Assembly (NCBI RefSeq): GCF_900107255.1
Contig: NZ_FNPH01000004.1
Span: 248,001-312,000 of the forward strand
From: Micromonospora pattaloongensis
GTDB lineage: Bacteria; Actinomycetota; Actinomycetes; Mycobacteriales; Micromonosporaceae
DNA: 64,000 nt
Reading direction: 5' to 3'
Both the position numbers and the translations under genes were made by a program. How positions within the stretch are numbered: position 1 is the stretch's first letter; each line of letters opens with the position of its first letter. The notes under the pieces are model-generated. The model was not told the origin of the DNA, ran no database searches, and saw nothing but the letters and a program-made list of their open reading frames with translations. Positions 52,627 through 60,365 of this stretch are shown in pieces.

Positions 52627-52667
52627 GCGCGAGGAGTGAGCTTGCGAGCCCCGCAGTCGCGAACGGA
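52624..52667. repeat. Short intergenic sequence resembling a dispersed repeat
   Basis: The 44-bp segment from TGAGCGCGAGGAGTGAGC to GTCGCGAACGGAAG spans the gap before the NuoF-like gene; its GGAAGG end is that gene's ribosome site. From memory, closely similar sequences (GAGTGAGC, GCGAGCCCCGCAGTCGCGAAC) recur between genes in Micromonosporaceae genomes. Within this window it occurs once. Confidence 0.4.
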
Positions 52668-52678
52668 AGGTTGAATCC

Positions 52679-54154
52679 GTGAGCGCTGCGTCGGTGCCGC
52701 CCGTCGCTTCCGTCGGGGTGCCGCGGCTGACCGCCGGGCTCGAGGAGTTCGGCCGGCTCGACCTGCTCGCGCACGAGGAGGTGCACGGGCGGATCGGCCC
52801 GCTGTCGACCAGCGAGCTGATCCGGTTGACGGACGCGATCGGCCTGCAGGGCCGCGGCGGGGCGGGCTTCCCGTTCGCGAAGAAGTTCCGGGCGGTGCTG
52901 GAGTCGGCTGCCAAGCAGGACAAGCCGACCGTGGTGGTGGTGAACGCCACCGAGGGCGAGCCGGCGGCCTGGAAGGACAAGGTGCTGCTGACCCGCGCCC
53001 CGCACCTGATCCTGGACGGCGCGGCGCTCGCCGCGTTCGCGCTCGACGCCCAGGAGATCGTCATCGGCGTGGCCGACGACGGGATCGGGGCCGGGTCGCT
53101 CGCGGCCGCGCTGGGGGAGCGGCGGATGCCGGTCCCGACGAGCGTGGTGCGGGTGCCGCACCGGTTCATCTCCGGCGAGGGCGGCGCGCTGGTGCGGGGC
53201 ATCAACGGCGAGGCGCACATCCCGCCGGGGATCAAGGTCCGGGCCAGCGACACGGGCGTCGCCGGGCTGCCGACGCTGCTGTCCAACGCCGAGACGTACG
53301 CCCAGTTGGCGATCGCCGCTCGGCTCGGTCCGTACGAGTACGCGGCGGTCGGCACGGCCGACGAGCCGGGCACGGTGATGCTGAGCGTGACGGGGTCGGC
53401 GGCGCGGCCGGCGGTGGTGGAGTGCCCGACCGGGACGCCGTTGGCCGAGGTGCTGCGGATGTGCGAGGCGCCGGTCGGGCCGGGGCTGTTGACGGGTGGG
53501 TTCCACGGCAAGTGGATGGCGCCGGAGGCGGTGGCGCGGGCGGAGGTCTCCCGCAAGAGCCTGATGAAGCACGGTGGCAGTCTCGGCGCGGGCATCATGG
53601 TGCCGCTCGGCGACGACACCTGCCCGATCGGCGAGGCGGCCCGGGTGGTGCGGTACCTCGCGGGTGAGTCGGCCGGCCAGTGTGGACCGTGCCGGCTGGG
53701 TCTGCCGGATCTGGCCCGTACGGTCGACTCGCTCGCCATCGGCGGTGCGGCGCCCGACGTGGTGCGGGCGGCCGCCGGTGTGGTCAAGGGGCGCGGGGCG
53801 TGCAGCCACCCGGACGGCACAGCGCGGTTCGCGACCTCGGCGCTGGAGGTCTTCGCCGCCGACATCGCCGCGCACGCGGCCGGCGACGGGTGCGGCAAGC
53901 GCGTGAAGGGGGTGCTGCCGATCCCGGCGACGCTGGACGCGGGCGGCGGCCCCCGGCTCACCGTCGACTGGACCCGCTGTGACGGCCACGGACTCTGCGC
54001 GCACATCGCCCCCGAGCTCATCACGCTCGACGGCAACGGCTTCCCGGCCTTCCCCCCGGCGCCGGTGCCGCCCTGGCTCGAGCCCGGCGCCCGCAAGGCG
54101 ATCAACATGTGCCCCGCGCTGGCCCTCCGCCTGGTCGACGCCCAACCCCACTGA
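52679..54154 (+). CDS. NuoF-like flavo-iron-sulfur oxidoreductase fused to a 3Fe-4S-type ferredoxin
   Basis: 491 aa from GTG 52679 with GGAAGG upstream. The N-terminal part matches the 51-kDa subunit of complex I: FMN motif GRGGAGFPFAKKF (residues 58-70) and VVVNATEGEPAAWKDK. The NuoF cluster motif SCGxCxPCR reads SAGQCGPCR here: the first Cys is Ala (332), Cys335 and Cys338 stay, and the distant fourth (Cys375, GACSHPDG) is present. Residues 425-491 add a ferredoxin with Cys434-x5-Cys440 and Cys478, as in actinobacterial 3Fe-4S ferredoxins. Likely NAD(P)H to ferredoxin transfer towards the cytochrome encoded just before it. The downstream gap holds a bidirectional terminator. Confidence 0.88.
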   Translation: MSAASVPPVASVGVPRLTAGLEEFGRLDLLAHEEVHGRIGPLSTSELIRLTDAIGLQGRGGAGFPFAKKFRAVLESAAKQDKPTVVVVNATEGEPAAWKDKVLLTRAPHLILDGAALAAFALDAQEIVIGVADDGIGAGSLAAALGERRMPVPTSVVRVPHRFISGEGGALVRGINGEAHIPPGIKVRASDTGVAGLPTLLSNAETYAQLAIAARLGPYEYAAVGTADEPGTVMLSVTGSAARPAVVECPTGTPLAEVLRMCEAPVGPGLLTGGFHGKWMAPEAVARAEVSRKSLMKHGGSLGAGIMVPLGDDTCPIGEAARVVRYLAGESAGQCGPCRLGLPDLARTVDSLAIGGAAPDVVRAAAGVVKGRGACSHPDGTARFATSALEVFAADIAAHAAGDGCGKRVKGVLPIPATLDAGGGPRLTVDWTRCDGHGLCAHIAPELITLDGNGFPAFPPAPVPPWLEPGARKAINMCPALALRLVDAQPH

Positions 54155-54189
54155 CCCCACCCCCGCCCCAGCGCCGAGCCGGTGATCGA

Positions 54190-54232
54190 GGGGCCGGCAG
54201 CCGCGTCACCGCGGTGTCGTGCTGCCGGCCCC
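54190..54232. terminator. Bidirectional hairpin terminator
   Basis: 12-bp perfect arms GGGGCCGGCAGC and complement, with a 19-base loop, in the 93-bp gap between the convergent NuoF-like gene and carboxypeptidase gene. It is positioned to stop both. Confidence 0.75.
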
Positions 54233-54247
54233 GTGATCAGCGCGGGT

Positions 54248-57200
54248 CTAGCGGCGGTCGGCCGTCGGTCCGCCGAGGAGGTGGCGGAGGGAACGGGCCA
54301 CCAGGTCGTCGCGGGCCGCGGGGGCGAGTCCCTCGAGGCCGAATCCGGTGTAGACGGTGTCCGCCGTCACCACCACGGAGCCCTCGTCGAAGGCCTGCTG
54401 GCTGCGCGACCAGTTGTTGGCCGGCTGTGCCGACCCGGCCGGCGGGGGCGCCACGGCCCAGCCGCCCAGGTCGGTCTCGAACGACGTCTCCGCCACCGTC
54501 GCGCCGCCCACCACGACGCGCACGTCGTCGAGGAACACCCCGAGTCCCTGCGTGGTCCAGTCCGATACCGAGGCGATCGCCACCTCGACCCGCTTGCCGG
54601 CGTACGCCGACAGGTCGATCGACCACTCCTGCCAGCCGCCGGAGGAGCCGCTGGCGGCGTGCCAGGCGCCGGTGGTGCCGGTCGGCGCGCACCCCTCGCC
54701 CTGGTAGTGCGCGAGCTGCGGGTGCAGCTCGTCCCAGTCCGACTGGCAGCTCTCGCCGGTGTCGGTGCTCGTGTGGCCGTTGCGGTCCGGCAGGGTGGTC
54801 CAGGCGTCGCTGCCGACCTCGTGCGCCTCCACGAACAGGAAGTCCCAGTCCGCCTCCGTGTCGTACGAGGTGAAGAAGCGCAGCTCGGCGCTGGTCGCGC
54901 CGGTGAGGTCGATCGTGCGGGACAGCCGCTTGTACGACGCGTCGGACTGGCCGCTGAACAGGTACCAGCCGCCGGTGCGCGGGTCGAACGGGGCGCCGCC
55001 GGGGCGTACCCAGTCCATCGGCGCGGCGCTGGCGAACTGCGGGAACTGCGCCGGCGGCAGGAACCCGGAGGTGGTCAGGAACGACGCCGTGTGGTCCTGG
55101 TTGCCCGCCGACCCGGCGGCGTTGAGCGTGCCGGCGAACCCGTCGAACGCGCCCGAGTTGCCGGCCAGCGGGTACGGCGTGCCGTTGTCGGCGGTGCCGC
55201 CGTCGCTGACGTACGTGTGCGCGCCCAGGTAGTACTGCTGGAAGTCGTTGAGGATGGGCAGGCAGGGATCGTCGCCGGGGGTCGTGCACTCCGGCGGGGC
55301 GTACGGGTGGTAGCTGTACGCGCCGTTGGCGGCCTGGGCGAAGAGCGCGTTCTTGCCGCTCGCCAGCAGCTTGCCGCCCTCGTTGAGGTAGTCCCGCACC
55401 GCGAGTTCGATGTCGAGCGCGGCCTTCGCGGTGGTGCCGGCCGGCTGGCCGGGGGAGCGCAGGATCACGTCGTCGCCGGTCTCCCACACCACCGCGTCGT
55501 AGTGCGACAGGACGCCGAGCGGGTGCGGGGCCCGGCGGCCCATTGCGTCGAAGTCGTAGAGGTCGCTGCGGTAGCCGGCCGCGCTGAGCGCGGCGGCCGC
55601 CTCGTCGGCGTACTTCGCGGTGCCGCCGCCCTGCGCCGGGCTGATGCCGGTGACGTCCTCGGCGGCGAGCACCAGCACGTCGCCGCCGATGTCGTCGTGC
55701 ACCCGGTACGTGAAGCGGTCGCTGGCGACCACCCCGGCCCCGGGTTTGCTGCCGGTGAACCAGACCTCGACCCGGTCGCCGGCCTTCGCGCCGCGCACCG
55801 TGCCGCGCAGCTCGGCGTAGTAGTCGTCGTGGGTGTCGCCGTAGCGCTCGCCGCCGGCCCATTCGCGCACCGGCACGGTCTTCGGCCGGCCGCCGTTGAC
55901 GACGTAGTGCATCCGCACGTTCCGAAGTGACCGCCGGGTGACCGCCGCGACCTGCTGGTCGGCGCCGTACGAGGTGTCGAAGGCGTCGACGACGAAGTCC
56001 GGGGTGCTGCGCCCGACGATCGACACCGGGTTGTCGGGCGTCGCCGCCGACCGCCCCACCGCCAGCGCGAACGGGATGTTCTTGGCCACCTCGGCCGCGA
56101 TGAGCTTCTCGTCGTCCGGGAAGGTGAAGATGCTGACGCAGTCCTCGGGTCGCCACTGGTCGTCGGGGTCGGACGCGGAGACGGTCTGGCAGGTCGACAT
56201 CTCCGGGGTGAAGCCGAGCGTGCCGTACCGGACGGTGGCGTGGGTGTCGGTGTCGCCGTTGGTGGTGTAGAGCTCGGCGGAGAGGTCCGGGTCGTAGCCG
56301 GGCACCGCGGGGTGGGCGTCGTCGCCGGCCAGCGCCTCGTAGATGACGTCGTCGGCGGTGGGCGTGCTCACCTGCCAGCCGACGCCGTAGAGCAGCAGCT
56401 CGGCGGCGGAGTGGTAGTTGACGAAGAATTCGAACCCGATGCGCCGGAACAGACCGTCGAGCGCCTTCGTCTCCGGCTCGGAGCTGGGCCCGGCGCCGCG
56501 GTACGTCTCGCTGCTGGGGTCGGGGGAGGAGCCCTCGTTGTCGTAGCCCCACTTGTAGCCGAAGTTGCGGTTGAGGTCGACGCCGTCGCCGCCGGTGATC
56601 TGGCCGTCGCCGTTGTTGTCCCGCAGGTTCTTGCGCCACAGCCGGTTGCCGGGCGTGAAGGTGAAGTCGTAGCCGTCCGGGTTGGCGACCGGCAGGAACC
56701 ACAGCTCGGTGGTGTTCACGAGCTGCGTGATCGTCGGATCGCTGCCGTAGTTGTCGAGCACATGGTGCAGCAGCCGCCGCGTCATCTCCGGCGTGATCCA
56801 CTCCCGCGCGTGCTGGGCGCCGGCGTAGAGCACCGCGGGGCGCTTCCCGTCGGGCACGCTCTTCGCGCCCTTGGTCACCTTGACCGCGAGGATCGGCTGG
56901 CCGCCCAGGGACCGGCCGATCGTCTGGAGCTTGGTGAGGTTGGGGTAGCGGGCCGCGGTCGCGGTGAGCTCGTCGCGGATGCCGCCCGGTTCGCTGTACG
57001 ACCGGAACGCCCGCCAGCCCGCGCCGGCCTGCTCGCGCAGCGCGGTCGAGGCCGCCTTGCCGCGCACCTTCTTCACGCTCAGCGGCACGCCCTTGCTGGC
57101 CAGCCGCGCGGCCTGGCCCTTCGTCAGCACCGTCTCCACGGTGGAGTTGCCGGCCGCGTCGGTGTGCGACGTCGCGTGGTTGGGCTCGACGCCGGTGGAG

Positions 57201-57361
57201 CGCAGCTGCTCGAGCTGCTGTGGGTTCAGCGTCCCGACGTACACCTCCAGGCCGTCGCGGCCGCCCGGATCGGACGGTGGCCGCGCGCTCGCCGGTGTGG
57301 TCAACGCCAACGCGCCGACCAGGGTCAACACGCAGGCGGTCGCCAGCGGTGTCTTCCTCAT
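54248..57361 (-). CDS. Secreted M14-family zinc carboxypeptidase with C-terminal adhesion-type domains
   Basis: 1037 aa with a signal peptide (LATACVLTLVGALALTTPASA). A propeptide-like region runs to about 120. The M14 catalytic domain has zinc ligands His184 and Glu187 (GAQHAREW) and His317 (NYHSAAE), substrate Arg265 (DLNRNFGYK) and catalytic Glu387 (GFTPEMST). A calcium-loop-like insertion (DNNGDGQITGGDG) stands just before the substrate Arg. The remainder has a DJ-1/flavodoxin-like segment (VLVLAAEDVTG, HYDAVVWETGDDV) and jelly-roll-like repeats (LFSGQSDASYKRLSRTIDLT), similar to immune-inhibitor-A-type peptidases. It should trim or process extracellular peptides. Confidence 0.9.
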   Translation of the reverse strand: MRKTPLATACVLTLVGALALTTPASARPPSDPGGRDGLEVYVGTLNPQQLEQLRSTGVEPNHATSHTDAAGNSTVETVLTKGQAARLASKGVPLSVKKVRGKAASTALREQAGAGWRAFRSYSEPGGIRDELTATAARYPNLTKLQTIGRSLGGQPILAVKVTKGAKSVPDGKRPAVLYAGAQHAREWITPEMTRRLLHHVLDNYGSDPTITQLVNTTELWFLPVANPDGYDFTFTPGNRLWRKNLRDNNGDGQITGGDGVDLNRNFGYKWGYDNEGSSPDPSSETYRGAGPSSEPETKALDGLFRRIGFEFFVNYHSAAELLLYGVGWQVSTPTADDVIYEALAGDDAHPAVPGYDPDLSAELYTTNGDTDTHATVRYGTLGFTPEMSTCQTVSASDPDDQWRPEDCVSIFTFPDDEKLIAAEVAKNIPFALAVGRSAATPDNPVSIVGRSTPDFVVDAFDTSYGADQQVAAVTRRSLRNVRMHYVVNGGRPKTVPVREWAGGERYGDTHDDYYAELRGTVRGAKAGDRVEVWFTGSKPGAGVVASDRFTYRVHDDIGGDVLVLAAEDVTGISPAQGGGTAKYADEAAAALSAAGYRSDLYDFDAMGRRAPHPLGVLSHYDAVVWETGDDVILRSPGQPAGTTAKAALDIELAVRDYLNEGGKLLASGKNALFAQAANGAYSYHPYAPPECTTPGDDPCLPILNDFQQYYLGAHTYVSDGGTADNGTPYPLAGNSGAFDGFAGTLNAAGSAGNQDHTASFLTTSGFLPPAQFPQFASAAPMDWVRPGGAPFDPRTGGWYLFSGQSDASYKRLSRTIDLTGATSAELRFFTSYDTEADWDFLFVEAHEVGSDAWTTLPDRNGHTSTDTGESCQSDWDELHPQLAHYQGEGCAPTGTTGAWHAASGSSGGWQEWSIDLSAYAGKRVEVAIASVSDWTTQGLGVFLDDVRVVVGGATVAETSFETDLGGWAVAPPPAGSAQPANNWSRSQQAFDEGSVVVTADTVYTGFGLEGLAPAARDDLVARSLRHLLGGPTADRR

Positions 57362-57511
57362 CGCGCCCCCTCGGTAGAAGGATCTCTATGCGGATCCTGG
57401 TGTCGGCGATGAGGACTGTCAATCAGATGGATGGTCGGCGGGTTCGCCGGGCAGGCCGATTGCCGCGCGCGCGGCGGTTCCCGTTGGGCGCGCCGGGGCT
57501 ACTGGTCCGGC

Positions 57512-57988
57512 TCAGCCGAGGCAGCTGGTGCCGTTGCCGTCGAGCCGGGTCAGCACGGCGGTGCAGATCTCGTCGAGCTGCGCGACCTGCGCCGCGGTGA
57601 GGGTGTCGAACAGCAGGGCCCGCACCTGTGCGACGTGGCCCGGCGCGGTGGCGACCACCTTGTGGTAGCCGGCCTCGGTCAGCACCGCGACCGAGCCCCG
57701 GCCGTCGTCGCTGGCGCGTTCGCGGCGCACCCAGCCGCGCTGCTCCAGTTTGGCGATCAGGTGTGAGAGCCGCGACTGCGACCCGTTGGCGAGCGCGGCG
57801 AGCTCACTCATCCGCGCCGCCCGGCCGGGGGCCTCGGAGAGCATTGCCAGCACCCAGTAGCCGAAGTGCGTCAGCTCCGCGTCGCGCTGCAACTGCGCGT
57901 CCAGCGCGGCGGGCAGCAGCGTCATGACCGCCCCCAGCCGCCGCCACGCCCGCTGCTCGTCGTCGGTCAGCCATCGCGTCTCGTCCAC
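57512..57988 (-). CDS. MarR-family transcriptional regulator
   Basis: 158 aa from GTG 57988. It has the MarR winged helix MSELAALANGSQSRLSHLIA, LEQRGWVRRERASDDGRGSV, then TEAGYHKVVATAP. Divergent from the DoxX gene by 94 bp, with two small inverted repeats between them as candidate operators. MarR/DoxX/NAD(P)H-quinone-reductase sets are typical electrophile- or quinone-stress modules. The single Cys at CTAVLT or CLG near the C-terminus could sense oxidants, but that is speculative. Confidence 0.93.
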   Translation of the reverse strand: MDETRWLTDDEQRAWRRLGAVMTLLPAALDAQLQRDAELTHFGYWVLAMLSEAPGRAARMSELAALANGSQSRLSHLIAKLEQRGWVRRERASDDGRGSVAVLTEAGYHKVVATAPGHVAQVRALLFDTLTAAQVAQLDEICTAVLTRLDGNGTSCLG

Positions 57989-58006
57989 GCATCCACGGTA
58001 GCAGTA

Positions 58007-58054
58007 CTTGACTGTTCAAGCAGTTACCTCTACGGTCGTCGCTTGAAACTTCAA
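58007..58054. promoter_or_regulatory. Two inverted repeats between marR and doxX genes
   Basis: CTTGA-CTGT-TCAAG (58007-58020) and TTGAA-AC-TTCAA (58043-58054) share the TTGA/TCAA half-site and are the likely MarR operators, 36 bp apart. Both fall in an AT-richer patch that should contain the divergent promoters. Confidence 0.55.
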
Positions 58055-58082
58055 ATACCTTTCCCTGTCGTCGGGAGCACCC

Positions 58083-58454
58083 ATGAACACCGTCCTCTGG
58101 GTCCTGCAGATCCTGCTCGCCGTGGCGTTCGGGCTGGCCGGGCTGATGAAAAGCACCCAACCCGCGGCGAAGCTCGCGCCTAAGATGCCGTACGTCGAGG
58201 ACTTCTCGGCCGGCACGACCAGGGCGATCGGGGTCCTCGAGCTCCTCGCCGCCCTCGGCCTGATCCTGCCCGCCGCGACCGGGATCGCGGTGATCCTCAC
58301 GCCGCTGGCCGCCGCCGGCCTCGTCATCGTCATGATCGGCGCCGTCGTCGTGCACGCCCGCCGCGCCGAGTGGGGCAACGTCCCGGTCAACCTCGTGCTG
58401 CTCGCGGCCGCCGCCGTCGTGGCCTGGGGCCGCTTCGGTCCCTACTCCTTCTGA
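58083..58454 (+). CDS. DoxX-family membrane protein
   Basis: 123 aa from ATG 58083 with GGGAGC upstream. Four TM helices (VLWVLQILLAVAFGLAGLMK, AIGVLELLAALGLILP, GIAVILTPLAAAGLVIVMIG, VNLVLLAAAAVVAWG) with the DoxX pattern. DoxX proteins work in quinone/thiol redox and detoxification modules. It precedes the QorB-like reductase by 38 bp and is controlled with it. Confidence 0.9.
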   Translation: MNTVLWVLQILLAVAFGLAGLMKSTQPAAKLAPKMPYVEDFSAGTTRAIGVLELLAALGLILPAATGIAVILTPLAAAGLVIVMIGAVVVHARRAEWGNVPVNLVLLAAAAVVAWGRFGPYSF

Positions 58455-58492
58455 ACACAACCGTTCGGCACACAACCGCTCAAGGGAGAATC

Positions 58493-59350
58493 ATGATCAC
58501 TGTCACCGGAGCGACCGGGCAGCTCGGCCGGCTCACCATCGCGGCGCTGCTGCAGCGCGGCGTGCCCGCCGCCGAGATCGTCGCCGGCGTCCGCAACGTG
58601 GAGCGGGGCGCCGAGCTCGCCGCGCTCGGGGTGCAGGTGCGGCACGCCGACTACGACCGCCCTGAGACGCTGGCCGAGGCGTTCGCCGGCAGCGACCGGC
58701 TGCTGCTGATCTCGGGCAGCGAGGTGGGCAAGCGGGTCGCGCAGCACGCGAACGCGGTCGCGGCGGCGAAGGCCGCCGGGGTGCGCCTGCTGGCGTACAC
58801 CAGCATCCTCAACGCCGACACCAGCGGCGTCGGCCTGGCCGAGGAGCACCGCGCCACCGAGGCGCTGGTGCGCGACTCCGGCCTGCCGTTCGTGTTGCTG
58901 CGCAACGGCTGGTACCTGGAGAACTACACCGCCAACCTGGCGCCGGCGCTGCAGCACGGGGCGATCCTCGGCAGCGCGAACGACGGGCGGGTCGCCGCCG
59001 CGACGCGCGCCGACTACGCGGCCGCGGCCGCGGCGGTGCTGACCGGCGACGGCCACGACAACAAGGTGTACGAGCTGGGCGGCGACCAGCCGTTCACGAT
59101 GGCGGAGCTCGCCGCCGAGGTCACCCGGCAGAGCAGCGTGACGGTGGTCTACCGCGATCTGCCGCCCGCGGAGTACGCCGCGGCGCTCGCCGCCGCGGGG
59201 CTGCCGGAGCCGGTCGCGGCCATGCTCGCCGACTCCGACCAGGGCGTGGCCCGCGGCGAGCTGAACACCGACCGTCGCGATCTCCGTACCCTGATCGGAC
59301 GCCCGACCACCACGCTCGGTGAGGCGATCGGCGCCGCACTGCCGGCCTGA
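58493..59350 (+). CDS. NmrA/QorB-like NAD(P)H-binding oxidoreductase
   Basis: 285 aa from ATG 58493 with AAGGGAGA upstream. Atypical SDR: MITVTGATGQLGRLTIAALL (GxxGxxG), VRHADYDRPETLAEAFAGSD, LAYTSILNADTSG and LLRNGWYLENYTANL match the QorB/YtfG quinone-reductase branch of NmrA-like proteins. It would reduce quinones using NADPH, consistent with the MarR-DoxX context. The next feature is a strong GC palindrome. Confidence 0.9.
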   Translation: MITVTGATGQLGRLTIAALLQRGVPAAEIVAGVRNVERGAELAALGVQVRHADYDRPETLAEAFAGSDRLLLISGSEVGKRVAQHANAVAAAKAAGVRLLAYTSILNADTSGVGLAEEHRATEALVRDSGLPFVLLRNGWYLENYTANLAPALQHGAILGSANDGRVAAATRADYAAAAAAVLTGDGHDNKVYELGGDQPFTMAELAAEVTRQSSVTVVYRDLPPAEYAAALAAAGLPEPVAAMLADSDQGVARGELNTDRRDLRTLIGRPTTTLGEAIGAALPA

Positions 59351-59358
59351 CCGGCGTT

Positions 59359-59390
59359 CCGCCCCGCCGCCGTCGACGGCGGCGGGGCGG
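59359..59390. terminator. Perfect 32-bp palindrome after the QorB-like gene
   Basis: The 32 bases are a perfect palindrome (arms CCGCCCCGCCGCCG around TCGA). It starts 8 bp after the stop and before the YcnI gene, so it is the likely terminator of the doxX operon. Confidence 0.75.
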
Positions 59391-59454
59391 CGGGGTTCGG
59401 CGGCGAACCGGCGACGATTTGAACCGTTGCGCGCCGCGATCCGAGAAACAGGGT

Positions 59455-60303
59455 GTGAAGCACCCACAGTCCCCGTCGCCATCCCGTCGGCGCCCGCGCG
59501 GCGCGTGGCCCGTCCTGGCGCTGCTCGGCGGCGCGCTCGCCGGAGCGCTGTCGTTCGCGCCGCCGGCCGCGGCCGACGTCACGGTCACGCCGGGCGTCGC
59601 CGTCCGCGGCGACGCGGCAAAGATCACCTTTGAACTGCCCACCGAGCGCCCGTCGGCGTACACCACGACGGTGCAGGTGCGCTTCCCGGACGCGGCGCCG
59701 ATCGCCGAGGTCTTCCCGATGTCGGTGCCCGACTGGGCGCCGAGGATCGCGCAGCGGCGGCTGGACCGGCCGATCGAGGCGATCCACGGCATGACGACCA
59801 GTGAGGTCGTCTCGACGATCACCTGGACCCGAGCGGCCCCGCCGCCCGCCACGGCCGGTGAGGTCGTCCGGTTGCCGGTCTCCGTCGGCCCGCTGCCGGA
59901 CGCGGAGCGGATCGCCTTCACCATCACGCAGACGTACTCCGACGGCGCCGTCGTGCGCTGGGGCGAGCAACCCGACCGCCCGGCGCCGGCGCTCAGCCTG
60001 GTCCCGCCGCCGCAGGCCGGCCACGCCCCGGCCGACCCGGTCGCGGCTCCGTCAGCCGGCGCCGACGACCCCGATGGCGCCGGCGGCTGGGCGCTGCTCG
60101 GCGCCGGGCTGGCGGTCGGCGTCGGGCTCGCCGCCGGCGGCTGGTTCCTCGCGCGCGGCCGCCGCCCCGCCCCGGGGCCGCCGGGCGACCCGCACCCGCA
60201 GCGGCGCACGGGCGACGACGCGGTGTCGGTCGCGGACCCCGAGCTTGATGGCGACGGTCCGGTCGCGGCCGGACGGTCGCGCTGGCGCCTCCGCGAGCCC
60301 TGA
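59455..60303 (+). CDS. YcnI-family (DUF1775) exported copper-related protein, missing the N-terminal His
   Basis: 282 aa from GTG 59455; TTG 59419 is less likely. The signal peptide ends at AAA, giving a mature start DVTVTPGVAVRGDAAKITFE. YcnI proteins begin HVTV, and that His with a Glu and a Trp binds copper; here the His is Asp, while Glu (PTERPSAYTT) and Trp (STITWTRA) remain. A C-terminal TM (WALLGAGLAVGVGLAAGGWF) anchors the protein. It is convergent to the CopCD-like gene, so copper handling is the likely theme, with an altered site. Confidence 0.87.
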   Translation: MKHPQSPSPSRRRPRGAWPVLALLGGALAGALSFAPPAAADVTVTPGVAVRGDAAKITFELPTERPSAYTTTVQVRFPDAAPIAEVFPMSVPDWAPRIAQRRLDRPIEAIHGMTTSEVVSTITWTRAAPPPATAGEVVRLPVSVGPLPDAERIAFTITQTYSDGAVVRWGEQPDRPAPALSLVPPPQAGHAPADPVAAPSAGADDPDGAGGWALLGAGLAVGVGLAAGGWFLARGRRPAPGPPGDPHPQRRTGDDAVSVADPELDGDGPVAAGRSRWRLREP

Positions 60304-60365
60304 CGCCGGCCGGACCGCTCAAGAAGGATCGCTTCCTGACCGGCCATCGAGCCGGAGACCTCCCT

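Noticed and set aside
54237-57422. 1061-residue minus-strand frame offset from the carboxypeptidase frame
   Set aside because: Arg/Pro-rich shadow; the M14 motifs, signal peptide and Shine-Dalgarno-compatible ATG are in the other frame (54248-57361).
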